The notes: generated by a model from the letters alone, not told the origin. Counted from the first letter of the stretch, positions 53,864 to 62,402 are shown. The stretch: 64,000 bases of DNA from Bacteroidota bacterium (GCA_018267915.1 JAFDXN010000033.1:124001-188000), one strand, 5' to 3'. A program made the numbers and translations.

Positions 53864-54749
53864 TTCTAGCGTTCTGTGCATAATAATCATACTGGATAAG
53901 CAACGGGCTGTCCTTGATAATCATAAACGGCATTTTGCATAAGCATGGTTCATCGGGAAAGGAATTAGGATCTGCGTCAAACGGGTAGATTTTTAACAAC
54001 TGCTTCCCAGGATCGATGTCTGTAATGCGTACCCTGAAATTATTTGTTCTATATAGAGTAGCGTTTACAACTACCGTGACATCAGGCCCGTTAAGAACTT
54101 CGAATAAAAGATACTGGCCTTTTTGGGGAAGGTTGTTTACAAAACTTATACTATCCCTACAATTGAACGTATCAATGAACATGTTGGAATCGCTTTGGGA
54201 AACTGACACAGCACTACTATCAACCAACGGACTAGAAATATTCTCGTCAGCTACCGGTTGATAATTATTTTCTGACACAGCGTATCTCGGAGGTGCAATA
54301 CTTCGAAAAAAACAGGATTTAATCGCAAAAACAAGACCACCTATGATTACAACCAAGAAAACTATCGACCCTATAATATCAAGTATCTCTACATTAGAAT
54401 TGTTACCTGATGCTTTTAGTGCGTTAAGGTACACCTCATCATCATCCATTCTTCGCCTCTGAGGTTTTTTCTTTGGTTTGAAAGCTTCGCTGTCGAATGT
54501 AAATAGTGGAGTTGCCTTGTGCTCAATAGCAACCCATCCCGTTCCATTGCAACCTTGGCAATCGCCGGTCCCAGAGCAAACTTCGCATTCATGTATTAGG
54601 TAAGTTTGGCCATCAATAAAATCAAAGTATGTGTCTGTATAGCCCGATCCATGACAATACTTACAATCACCATTTCCTTCATTACTAAACGGCTTCTCCC
54701 AGTCATATTTACGCTTATCACATTCCCAACACGGTCTTTCTTTAAGCAT
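53832..54749 (-). CDS. Membrane protein with DnaJ-type zinc finger
   Basis: 305 residues. The N-terminal 75 residues contain repeated CxxC pairs: CWECDKR, CKYCHGSGY, CEVCSGTGDCQGCNGTGW, the C-x-x-C-x-G-x-G pattern of DnaJ zinc centres. A Lys/Arg-rich linker follows, then one membrane helix (about 118-140, IIGSIVFLVVIIGGLVFAI), and an outward or periplasmic beta-rich domain of ~160 residues. Such a fusion could report envelope state to a zinc-bound partner. The 3' end overlaps the ATPase gene on the other strand by 32 nt, so the two cannot both be long and independent without antisense overlap. Confidence 0.65.
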   Translation of the reverse strand: MLKERPCWECDKRKYDWEKPFSNEGNGDCKYCHGSGYTDTYFDFIDGQTYLIHECEVCSGTGDCQGCNGTGWVAIEHKATPLFTFDSEAFKPKKKPQRRRMDDDEVYLNALKASGNNSNVEILDIIGSIVFLVVIIGGLVFAIKSCFFRSIAPPRYAVSENNYQPVADENISSPLVDSSAVSVSQSDSNMFIDTFNCRDSISFVNNLPQKGQYLLFEVLNGPDVTVVVNATLYRTNNFRVRITDIDPGKQLLKIYPFDADPNSFPDEPCLCKMPFMIIKDSPLLIQYDYYAQNARINSSIGDTLR

Positions 54750-54810
54750 ATCAATCGTACTATGTTATAAATAACTATTAACATAGGACAGAGTATGATA
54801 ACATTCCCTT

Positions 54811-55347
54811 GTGGAGCAAATTCCCAATTCCAACGAAAATATAGAAGCCAAATGGATTAAATACAAGCAAGCCGTCCAAGAGGTTGAACAAATTACGGAT
54901 AAACTGGGAACTCCAGTAGACGAAGGTATAAAAGAAACTGTAGCAGTCTTGCGTGCCATGGGTTTTCCAACTACCTCTTCCTGTGCTGGACATCGAACGG
55001 AAGACAAATTCGGATTACCTTACGTAAAAATTTACGCGCCTGCACCCCAAAAATGGCTAGAAGATCACAAGAGCGCAGGAGCCTTTAAAGAATGGAATGC
55101 AGCGAATGCAAAATATCGTGAGCAAATAATGCTGCTTCTTAACGAGTTTAACCAAGCAAGAAAAAGTGCCGAGGATGCGTTACTTTTCTTGCGTAACATT
55201 GGAATATATGGTGGCTTTAAGATTGAAAACAAGGCGAATGTGGAATTGCGTACCGCCGAAGAAGGATTTGAAAAATGTGCTTTATATCAAAAAGAAATGG
55301 CAGATTTTACGGAGTTTCTGAAACAAAAATACTTTAAGGGGTGGTAA
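54811..55347 (+). CDS. Unknown protein with a GFPTTSSCAGH motif
   Basis: A 178-residue soluble protein starting at GTG 54811. Helical N-terminus, then VAVLRAMGFPTTSSCAGHRT followed by GLPYVKIYAP. This 'GF.T..SC.GH ... P...I' signature recurs in small, mostly phage- or mobile-element-associated proteins whose job is not known to me. The C-terminal half is a long helix pair. Divergent from the zinc-finger gene and convergent with the NDK-like gene. Confidence 0.6.
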   Translation: MEQIPNSNENIEAKWIKYKQAVQEVEQITDKLGTPVDEGIKETVAVLRAMGFPTTSSCAGHRTEDKFGLPYVKIYAPAPQKWLEDHKSAGAFKEWNAANAKYREQIMLLLNEFNQARKSAEDALLFLRNIGIYGGFKIENKANVELRTAEEGFEKCALYQKEMADFTEFLKQKYFKGW

Positions 55348-55364
55348 TGGCGTGGTTCCCTCGA

Positions 55365-55865
55365 TCATTCGTTAAACCAAATTTCAACCTCGCGCATAGC
55401 TTCAACCAAGTTCGCAGAAGCGTGAATAATATTTTCATTCCCACGCTGTTCAATACAAGCCTGTAAAAGCACATCTCTACCAAAATCTCCTCTAATTGTA
55501 CCTGGCGCAGCTTTTGAACAATCTGTATTACCAATAATATTCTTTATTTTACTAACACAGTTTTCACCTTCAAAAAGTAGCACTTCTATATCATTCCGCA
55601 GCATGTATTCTTGATTCCATTTTAAAATTTGGCGACCTAGCGCCTCTAGTGATATTGAGCATTTGTATCCAGCTTCAATTGCTTTTTGTGCGATAATCTC
55701 AGCCAGTAAATCGTTATAATGTCTGCTTAATTGATTTACTGATGCGCGTGAGCACCTTGACTTTACAAGTGTCACGTTCATTAAGGCTATTCTGTGTAGC
55801 ACATTCGTCTTGAGGTTACGCTCAAGAGCGTCTGGTTTCAATATTACAATTGTTCGCTCAAGCAT
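55365..55865 (-). CDS. Nucleoside-diphosphate-kinase homologue, last gene of the TIR operon
   Basis: 166 residues, about 20 longer than typical NDKs. Family landmarks: TIVILKPDALER (residues 5-16, Lys-Pro-Asp), FEGENCVSKIKNIIGNTD, the signature APGTIRGDFG, and the phospho-acceptor in NIIHAS (His148), then EVEIWF. The Arg that normally contacts the beta-phosphate in 'R.liG.T' is Lys here (KIKNIIG), and there is an insertion between the KPD strand and the FEGEN strand. Canonical NDKs exchange the gamma-phosphate between NTPs and NDPs. A second, island-borne copy in a TIR operon is unlikely to be housekeeping. It overlaps the upstream gene by 8 nt. Confidence 0.8.
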   Translation of the reverse strand: MLERTIVILKPDALERNLKTNVLHRIALMNVTLVKSRCSRASVNQLSRHYNDLLAEIIAQKAIEAGYKCSISLEALGRQILKWNQEYMLRNDIEVLLFEGENCVSKIKNIIGNTDCSKAAPGTIRGDFGRDVLLQACIEQRGNENIIHASANLVEAMREVEIWFNE

Positions 55866-57246
55866 TAATTAATGAATTAACCTCTGACATAAGTATATGC
55901 AACTTGTTTTCATCAATAAATAGGTAGGGAATTCCAGTAGGAATATTATTATTTTTTTCAGTTACTACGCAAATAATCTTAGATTTTCCAAGGGTCTGTA
56001 ATAGCATACCTAATAATAGCATGCAATCTTTTGAGCCAGTTAGGTGAATAATTGCATAGTCAACCGACTTTGCTATGTGTGCTATAATTTCAAAGCTAGG
56101 CATACCAAAATAGCGCATGTCATCGGCACCAACTACTTTAATATTTAATTCCGCTAGCTGCTGCTTTATCTTGGCCTCTGTTGTTGGACTTCCTTCCCAA
56201 AAAAGGCAGAACCCATTTTGAAAATTCCTATTTACGCTCGGGAAGTCAATCGAATTTGCAAGAAAAAGAAAGTTATAATCTCGTTTACCTATGTAGTTTT
56301 CGAATCGTAGCTTAACCTCGCTGACCACCTTATCATAATGGCGTTTACCAAATCTTTGCTTAAACCAATTTAGGAAACTCGTTTCAGGCAAATCTATTCT
56401 ATCCATTATTTCCATCACAGCAGAAGTATCATCACACGCTTTCAAAATTTGAAGGGCCTCGGAGATGCCTTCCGCAGATGTTGGTATATTATCCCAATTT
56501 AGTAGCTTTCTACAGAGTAGCCACTGAACAAGTGCATCGTGATTTTGACCAAATCTGAACAATAACAAACCGTCAAAGAGCATCGGAACAAAAATAGACT
56601 TTGATACGTTTAAATATTTGACTTGCTCGGATACTATATAACCGTCTGTGAGATAAAGTTCAAAGCTGTTAAAGTAAGCATCGTGAAGTCTAGCTGAGTC
56701 TTTGTCCTTTGCAAGTGCATCAATGTTTCGAAAAATTTTGTTATTCGCAGCCTGCGAGTTATGTAAATTAAGCGTTGCTTCTTTATGTAAATCAAACCAG
56801 TACTTACTGGATTTTAGGTCATCCTGCATTAACGACAAAAAGCCCATTCTCCAGAAAACACTAAGCGGAATTTTTGCGAGATCAATGTGCGACCCCTTCT
56901 CTTTTGGAAGCAATAACTCAAGGTAAGCTTGAGATGTTCTAAAGTCGCCTTTTTGAGAATATATTTTAGATAGTTTGAGTATAGCCTCAAATTTTACCTC
57001 AGGAATTAAAGATTCCTTCAACTTGGAAAAAATAGAAATCGCTTTGTCTAGACTTCCAAATTTCTGATACAGCTCTCCCTGCACGATTCTTATGGCAAAC
57101 GCTAAGTTTGAATCTTTGCTTTTAATCTTCTTCTCTTCCGTTAGCTGATCCTCAGCATATTTTACAGCTTGCTGCCATCCATGGTTTTCTATCACTTTCA
57201 ACAAAAAGTCCCATAGCTCATCGATATGACGTTTAATTTCCGACAC
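55858..57246 (-). CDS. Helical-repeat protein with Rossmann-like C-terminal domain
   Basis: 462 residues, GTG start that shares its G with the stop of the upstream gene (TAGTG). Residues ~1-300 are TPR/SEL1-like helix pairs (e.g. SLDKAISIFSKLKESLIPE, GDFRTSQAYLELLLPKEKG). From ~315 a separate alpha/beta domain follows: NYDFLF-type strand, then FCLFWEGSPTTEAKIKQQLA, IIAHIAKSVDYAIIHLTGSK and KSKIICVVTEKNN. This order (strand, helix with Glu, 'D-Y-A-I-I-H', last strand) resembles nucleotide-binding Rossmann, TIR or deoxyribosyltransferase-like folds that sense or process nucleotides. I do not recognise the family. In the operon it may be the sensor. Confidence 0.6.
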   Translation of the reverse strand: MSEIKRHIDELWDFLLKVIENHGWQQAVKYAEDQLTEEKKIKSKDSNLAFAIRIVQGELYQKFGSLDKAISIFSKLKESLIPEVKFEAILKLSKIYSQKGDFRTSQAYLELLLPKEKGSHIDLAKIPLSVFWRMGFLSLMQDDLKSSKYWFDLHKEATLNLHNSQAANNKIFRNIDALAKDKDSARLHDAYFNSFELYLTDGYIVSEQVKYLNVSKSIFVPMLFDGLLLFRFGQNHDALVQWLLCRKLLNWDNIPTSAEGISEALQILKACDDTSAVMEIMDRIDLPETSFLNWFKQRFGKRHYDKVVSEVKLRFENYIGKRDYNFLFLANSIDFPSVNRNFQNGFCLFWEGSPTTEAKIKQQLAELNIKVVGADDMRYFGMPSFEIIAHIAKSVDYAIIHLTGSKDCMLLLGMLLQTLGKSKIICVVTEKNNNIPTGIPYLFIDENKLHILMSEVNSLINA

Positions 57247-58307
57247 TATTCTGCAACTAATATGTCTTTTACTTTGTCACGGCTAATTATTTCATACGCA
57301 GTTGGTGAAAACTCAATTCCATATCCCTCCTCAACAGTTACAAAGGCATGAGCCCAACCTGGCTTTATATATAAAATTGATCCTTCCTCAATTATTACCT
57401 TCTCCATTTGCTCTTCGGGTCTGCCGCCACGTCGAATGTACAGTATTACCTTACCTTTGGCGATATATATGTACTCCATTTTCTCACAATGGTAATGATT
57501 CGCACGAGGCGGACCGTCTAAAGGAAATGTTACATATGCAACATGCCGTATATGCATTGTTGAAACGTTAGTCAGTTCTCCACGTTCTTTCATCACCCTG
57601 CTAATAACCTCACCATTTGGCGGTATTTTGTCCTTATAAGTAGGTAATTTATTTATTTCATATCCCTTTTCCATGTTCGATAGTATTAGCTGTTTTGATA
57701 AATTCGTCAAGACTAGTTTGTGATCTAGCCACTCGACTTCAATATTTAGCTCGTTTGCAATCTTGAATAAAATTGACTTTAACTGCTCCAATGCAGTAAT
57801 AGGGAATCCCTTGTCGTTTATGAGAATGTGGTTTGCATCTTCCGCAATGTATTTAATTCCTTGTTCTGAACTTACTCTATCCAAATAATTAAATTCTTCT
57901 TGTGTTTTAGCGATGCTTGTTGGATCCCTTTTTAATCTCTCATGTCGTTCTATAGTTGTACTGTGAACGAACACGAGCTTATATGTTGAAAACGCATTTT
58001 TAAAGAAGAGATGGTCGTAATAGCTCCTAAGCCCAACAATTATTACACGGCTTAACTTATTATTATCGATATAATTTTTGACATATCGGGCAAGTATATC
58101 TTTTCCTTCTGAATTTCTAAGTTTAATAATTCGGTCAATTAATTTTGCAACGGTTAGGTATTCACCGCTATTTTTAAAGTGTTCTCTAATTGGAGTACTC
58201 ATTTCAATAATATCAAAACCCGCAAAATACTTGCACATTCTTGCGAGGCCAGATTTCTGCACTTTTGTATAGCCGGATATAGCGATAATGACTTCAGGTT
58301 GATACAT
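57246..58307 (-). CDS. P-loop kinase-like / cupin fusion protein
   Basis: 353 residues. The N-terminal ~190 have the plan of UPF0200-type nucleoside/nucleotide kinases: IIAISGYTKVQKSG, a loop in which the usual second Gly of Walker A is Gln; then FDIIEMSTPIREHFK; VIIVGLRSYYDHLFFKNAF; and KLVFVHSTTIERHERLKRDP, continuing to a Gly-Ile-rich end. From about 255 a cupin follows with an exact first motif H-Y-H-x4-E-x6-G (HYHCEKMEYIYIAKG) and a second GSILYIKPGWAH. A kinase-cupin fusion is unusual. The active-loop change may mean altered chemistry or a binding role. One nucleotide separates it from the TIR-like gene. Confidence 0.65.
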   Translation of the reverse strand: MYQPEVIIAISGYTKVQKSGLARMCKYFAGFDIIEMSTPIREHFKNSGEYLTVAKLIDRIIKLRNSEGKDILARYVKNYIDNNKLSRVIIVGLRSYYDHLFFKNAFSTYKLVFVHSTTIERHERLKRDPTSIAKTQEEFNYLDRVSSEQGIKYIAEDANHILINDKGFPITALEQLKSILFKIANELNIEVEWLDHKLVLTNLSKQLILSNMEKGYEINKLPTYKDKIPPNGEVISRVMKERGELTNVSTMHIRHVAYVTFPLDGPPRANHYHCEKMEYIYIAKGKVILYIRRGGRPEEQMEKVIIEEGSILYIKPGWAHAFVTVEEGYGIEFSPTAYEIISRDKVKDILVAE

Positions 58308-58308
58308 T

Positions 58309-58740
58309 TTATATGAGTTTCACTTTTAAAGATTTCAATCTTGATCTAATCTGTTCGGAGACTTCCAAAACAGAGTTATTAAATGGTAAATAAAGTACAC
58401 CAGATATGTTGCTTGGGATTTCGGTATTTTTCTTGTGCAAAACGACCAATCCTTGCCTTCCTGCATGTCGCAAAAACCAGCCCATCTCTAAAAGAACATT
58501 TTGCCTTGCGACTCTTGAAACCACATTAGATTTACCTGTACTAATCCTGTCATCAGGCGTTAATAATGCAAACGCTACTTGGCAATTTTTTGCAAGCCTT
58601 TCAAATTTGTCAATTATCGTGTCTCCAAAGTCCTCTTCGTGTTCGAATACCACTGGTTGTACCCCTATCTTTATGAGAAAATCTTTGAGTTCTAACAATT
58701 CCACCTTAGCATGCCCATGAATAATAAATGCTTTTACCAT
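58309..58740 (-). CDS. TIR-like nucleotide-binding protein (candidate NADase effector)
   Basis: 143 residues, one domain. The sequence has the signature of the 'predicted nucleotide-binding protein containing TIR-like domain' group (PF10137-like). It opens FIIHGHAKVELLELKDFL, continues PVVFEHEEDFGDTIIDKF, then FALLTPDD and ARQNVLLEMGWFLRHAGRQG, and ends LVVLHKK. Glu85 in QNVLLEMG is the position of the catalytic Glu of NAD-cleaving TIR domains. In CBASS, Thoeris and TIR-STING systems this fold destroys NAD+ to arrest infected cells. Promoter-proximal gene of the four-gene operon; a TATCTTTA -7-like box lies at 58759-58766. AT-rich, like its neighbours. Confidence 0.8.
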   Translation of the reverse strand: MVKAFIIHGHAKVELLELKDFLIKIGVQPVVFEHEEDFGDTIIDKFERLAKNCQVAFALLTPDDRISTGKSNVVSRVARQNVLLEMGWFLRHAGRQGLVVLHKKNTEIPSNISGVLYLPFNNSVLEVSEQIRSRLKSLKVKLI

Positions 58741-58783
58741 ATTGTCGTTTGTTAATAATAAAGATAAATAGATTTCAGAAAAC

Positions 58784-59398
58784 CTATTGTTTTTTCCTAT
58801 TATTTATAGCGTTGGAAATAACTTTCAAAATAGATTCTTTCTTCCTCTGCATTTCGCTCACAGTCGACGTATCGTATTCAACACGTATCCTGTACCCATT
58901 TATCGTCTTTACAGCTCTACTAACACTGTTTACCTCACCGTCCAAATACTTAATTAACTCTTCCGGTTTGAATAGCAAAACTTGTTTTAGATAGCCATCT
59001 TTAATTGTCTCTTTGATTTTTTTCAACTGTTTAGCATTGTTTGAACAAACAATAGTGGTATCGCACCCAGCATTCAAGCACTTCTCTATGTTATGTATTT
59101 CCCAGGTGTCGGATGTAGTTACGGATATTTCCACGCCAATTTTTCTGCCATCGCGTTCAAGAAGCACATCTATGCGCCCCTTGCCATCGGGAGTTGGTTC
59201 TTCAATCTTTGCAGTGAACCCTCGTGCTTCTGCCGTACGTTTTATTAACATCTGCAAATATCTATGCTCTGTTTCCTCCCTTGTAGGAACGGGCATGACT
59301 ATTGTTGGCTGTGATACTTGATAGATTGGAACTTGCTTTTTCGCTTTCGGGGGGACATCTTCAACCGTATCGCCTATTACGGCTTGAGCCTGTACCAA
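58784..59398 (-). CDS. PD-(D/E)XK-like protein downstream of the HerA-type ATPase
   Basis: About 204 residues. The domain (about 45-180) contains GKGRIDVLLERDGRKIGVEI, that is Asp77 ... Glu90-Ile-Ser92: the nuclease fold is visible, but the catalytic Lys is Ser in this copy, with Lys87 a possible substitute. A helical IHNIEKCLNAGCDTTIVCSN follows. The only in-frame start is TTG 59398, 20 nt after the ATPase stop, while the same frame is already open upstream inside the ATPase gene. It may therefore start at TTG, or be joined to the ATPase by a frameshift at the G5 run 59429-59433. A TnsA/REase-like partner of the ATPase is plausible. Confidence 0.6.
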   Translation of the reverse strand: MVQAQAVIGDTVEDVPPKAKKQVPIYQVSQPTIVMPVPTREETEHRYLQMLIKRTAEARGFTAKIEEPTPDGKGRIDVLLERDGRKIGVEISVTTSDTWEIHNIEKCLNAGCDTTIVCSNNAKQLKKIKETIKDGYLKQVLLFKPEELIKYLDGEVNSVSRAVKTINGYRIRVEYDTSTVSEMQRKKESILKVISNAINNRKKQ

Positions 59399-59418
59399 GT
59401 GTTCTTGTGACTGCTCAA

Positions 59419-61761
59419 CTACTGATTTGGGGGTACCGTAAATATTTCGTGAATGCTGAATAACAGCTTCTCGAATTCTCTCTGCAGTTGTGGCATCGGG
59501 TTCAGCGAGCGGGGTAACAGATATGTTAAAGTCGTAATCAGGTCTGTCGATCCTAACAATAGCTTCTCCTGTTTTAGGTCTTGCAAATCCCGTGCAGCGA
59601 AATAGGAAAATCCATCCTCAAACTTCTTTGCATCTATATCTCCAACGCGAAAGCAAATGCGCGTGCCAGGATTGGCTATGACCGAGCTTGCAAGTTCAGT
59701 GTCATATTTAATAAGCTGTTGCATGTCTTGGTGGGCAAGAATAAGCCCTAAATGATACTTCCGTGCTCCTGAAAGGATGCCTGACATAGAAGGGGTAATA
59801 AAATTCTGAAACTCATCGATATATAAAAAGAAGTCGCTCCGCTCTGCCTTGCTCTTGGCTTGCCGGGCAAGGGCTGCCTGATATATCTTAGATACAAAGA
59901 AGGTTCCTAATAGGTAACTATTTTCTGTACCAATGAGACCTTGCGATAGCTTTATGAGCACAACTTTCTTAGTGTCCATCAGATTTTCAAAATCAAGACC
60001 CTTTTGCTGTACTACCATGTTCCGTATCAGCTTAGGTCGCAGAAACGCATCCAAACGGGTAATAATAGGACCTAATGAACCGGATTTAAGTAGGGGAAAT
60101 GACTTTTGCCAGTAGTAGATAATATTTGAATCGGTAACGGTACTTAGGAACGTATTCCGGTAGGCGGGTTCAATGAGGAATCGCCGCAAATCCGACAATG
60201 TGCCTCCTTGAGAGCTTTCAAGAAAGGCAAGTATGGCATTGGCAAAGACGCTATTCATTTGGTCGCCCCATGACGTTGATAATCGGCGAAAGGTTGCAAC
60301 CAGATCTGAGGACAAAATTTCCTTTTCAATTTCGGAGTGCGCTGAAAGTATGTTAAAGCCAATAGGGAACTCCGCATCTGATGGGTCAACAAGTACCACA
60401 TCTGCCACTCTATTTTCGGGAATACGCGAAACAATGCCATCTATTAAGTCGCCATGCGGATCAAGGACCGCAATGCCATGTCCTTGCTCAACGTCCTGCA
60501 TGATGATTTTTTGCAGGAATGTAGATTTGCCTGTGCCAGTTGCACCAATGATATGGGTATGCCGTAGCCGTAGGGAACTTGGAACTGTGACGATTCGCTC
60601 GATTCCCTGGTGGTAATTTGTTCCGAGAACAAACGAATGGCCCTGTGTTATCTCGGGTGCCAACTTAGTTTTCTTGGTATCACGCTCGACTTTGGGCGAA
60701 AGGATAGACGGTGCCGGCAGATGAACAAGTGTAGCTAATTCACGGCAGTTAAGGAGCATACCAAGCCTATGGGATTGCCGGAGGTAGATATCATCCAAAT
60801 AGCCATCTTCTGAGGGATGAAGCGTATGGAGTGGTATAAGCGCGTTCACTGAGGAATGTGCGCTCTTTACCAGTGCAGTACTTAAATGTTCTGCTATTGC
60901 GACTGCCACAGGTGATGTATTCGCTTGGGTCACTACCCGAACACACACCGCACACAATGGCGCGGAGATCTTTTCTTTCGTGAGTTTGGGCATGTCCGGA
61001 TCATCGGCAAAGAAAGAATCTCCCGCATCGTCTGTCACTGCACGTGTCATGCTGGTAGCCCAGGCATTTTGAATACCGCTAAAGAGAATTTGTATAATGC
61101 CGCGTTGACCGTCCGAGAGCGCATCTAATAGCCCAAACAAGCCTGTTAACGGGTCAGGTTCAAAGTTCTTAGCCACCGCAAGCGGACGCATAAACTCGTC
61201 CTTGAGGCCAAAATCAACACGATATGTTTCAGCATTCTCTTCGAGGAGATTGAGCCCACCAGGGCCCTTATTTGATAGCACTGCAGCAGGGAAGTAAGCC
61301 TTTAATTGGCTTTTTACGAGCAATTCATCCGATGTCCGGCATACTACTTGGATCTGTATGGCCAAATGTGTGGCGATTATCTCAAAGCTTACCGGATAGA
61401 TTGTTGCGGAGAGCATACACAGCAATTGTTCCATTTCCGTACTTTCCACTTTATGTCCCTTAGGGAGCGCGATGCCCATAGCCACAAGAGGTTCATCTTT
61501 AAGATATGCAAACGGCTCAATAGCTGGAATTTCGAAATCGGTTGCAGTCGCGTCCTCCTTTTGCTTGAATGCAGATATAAACTTGCTTACAAGCGTATGA
61601 CGCTTACTATCGTCTAAAACAGTAGAGTCAACGGTATGAGCAAAGAAGGGATAAAATGGTGGCTCTAACGCAACCGGACTATCGAACAACAACCATCCAC
61701 GCCCACGCTGCTCCCATTCGTAGAATTGCCTCGTAAGTCGTTCTGATATTACGGCACTCAT
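59419..61761 (-). CDS. HerA/TraD-type ATPase, long form
   Basis: 780 residues. The N-terminal ~380 form a separate alpha/beta domain of unknown fold. The ATPase core has Walker A IGATGTGKST (about 405-414), then AVLDPHGDLIDGIVSRIPEN, Walker B FFLYIDEFQNF (about 641-651) and the Gln-rich LAHQDMQQLI. It belongs to the HerA/FtsK/conjugative-coupling group and parallels 52679-53863. In conjugative elements such proteins push DNA through the coupling channel; with a nuclease partner they also act in phage defence (as in the Nezha-type SIR2-HerA pair). It overlaps the membrane-protein gene upstream by one base and is followed by the PD-(D/E)XK-like gene. Confidence 0.8.
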   Translation of the reverse strand: MSAVISERLTRQFYEWEQRGRGWLLFDSPVALEPPFYPFFAHTVDSTVLDDSKRHTLVSKFISAFKQKEDATATDFEIPAIEPFAYLKDEPLVAMGIALPKGHKVESTEMEQLLCMLSATIYPVSFEIIATHLAIQIQVVCRTSDELLVKSQLKAYFPAAVLSNKGPGGLNLLEENAETYRVDFGLKDEFMRPLAVAKNFEPDPLTGLFGLLDALSDGQRGIIQILFSGIQNAWATSMTRAVTDDAGDSFFADDPDMPKLTKEKISAPLCAVCVRVVTQANTSPVAVAIAEHLSTALVKSAHSSVNALIPLHTLHPSEDGYLDDIYLRQSHRLGMLLNCRELATLVHLPAPSILSPKVERDTKKTKLAPEITQGHSFVLGTNYHQGIERIVTVPSSLRLRHTHIIGATGTGKSTFLQKIIMQDVEQGHGIAVLDPHGDLIDGIVSRIPENRVADVVLVDPSDAEFPIGFNILSAHSEIEKEILSSDLVATFRRLSTSWGDQMNSVFANAILAFLESSQGGTLSDLRRFLIEPAYRNTFLSTVTDSNIIYYWQKSFPLLKSGSLGPIITRLDAFLRPKLIRNMVVQQKGLDFENLMDTKKVVLIKLSQGLIGTENSYLLGTFFVSKIYQAALARQAKSKAERSDFFLYIDEFQNFITPSMSGILSGARKYHLGLILAHQDMQQLIKYDTELASSVIANPGTRICFRVGDIDAKKFEDGFSYFAARDLQDLKQEKLLLGSTDLITTLTYLLPRSLNPMPQLQREFEKLLFSIHEIFTVPPNQ

Positions 61762-62402
61762 TATGCCTGTATAGTTTCAGTAAGCTCAGGCATATTTCGT
61801 GTACCTTTCAGTGTCCCCATTTCCTCTAATACTGTGGTAACGACTGTTTGTACAAGTGCCCGATACATGCCTTCCGTATCAAGCTGATAATACGATTTAT
61901 GGCTTCTATCTATTCCCATTAACTTGCTGAGAATGGGAATTTGCGAAAATGTCGTTTCTCCCTTTTCCTCAAGCCACCAAGAGGCGTATGAGCCAGTACC
62001 GAAGATCGCCGCACAGACGTAAAAGGTAAACTCGTTTCGCTTAATGCGTAAATACTCCCTACACTCCGACACAACGCTTGATTGAAATGAAGTCTCTCGT
62101 TTAAACGTAACACCTGGGATTTCCTGTTTCTTAAATTCTTCCTCTACCTGTTTATAAAATGCCTCAGCGGAGAATTGGTAGCCGTCAAAATACTTTTGCC
62201 AGTTGGATATTGGTTTGGGCGGAGCGGGAATGCTCCCAATGGCGAGAACTGTACCAATCCCTACTACGGTAAACAGTAAATACCCCTTACTTGACATGCC
62301 GCCATTCACTTCGGCGTATATAAATGCTGCGGCAAAGAATACGATAATCAGAAGAAATAAGCCTTTAGCCTGGGACGGCTCAATAGTACCTTTTTTTTGC
62401 AT
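61761..62402 (-). CDS. Membrane protein partner of the HerA-type ATPase
   Basis: A 213-residue protein from ATG 62402 (MQKKGTIEPSQAKGLFLLII). Two or more hydrophobic segments are visible: LFLLIIVFFAAAFIY (about 15-29) and LLFTVVGIGTVLAIGS (about 42-57), then a Pro-rich stretch and a cytoplasmic-looking helical domain with WQKYFDGYQFSAEAFYKQVE. The stop overlaps the ATPase start by one base (TAATG), so they are coupled. Probably anchors the ATPase at the membrane, as small membrane subunits do for coupling proteins. It is the first gene of the minus-strand run that continues into the TIR operon. Confidence 0.65.
   Translation of the reverse strand: MQKKGTIEPSQAKGLFLLIIVFFAAAFIYAEVNGGMSSKGYLLFTVVGIGTVLAIGSIPAPPKPISNWQKYFDGYQFSAEAFYKQVEEEFKKQEIPGVTFKRETSFQSSVVSECREYLRIKRNEFTFYVCAAIFGTGSYASWWLEEKGETTFSQIPILSKLMGIDRSHKSYYQLDTEGMYRALVQTVVTTVLEEMGTLKGTRNMPELTETIQA

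Noticed and set aside
54765..55007. Minus-strand ORF upstream of the zinc-finger gene
   Set aside because: It is antisense to the GTG-started gene at 54811, whose motif (GFPTTSSCAGH) marks the plus strand as coding.
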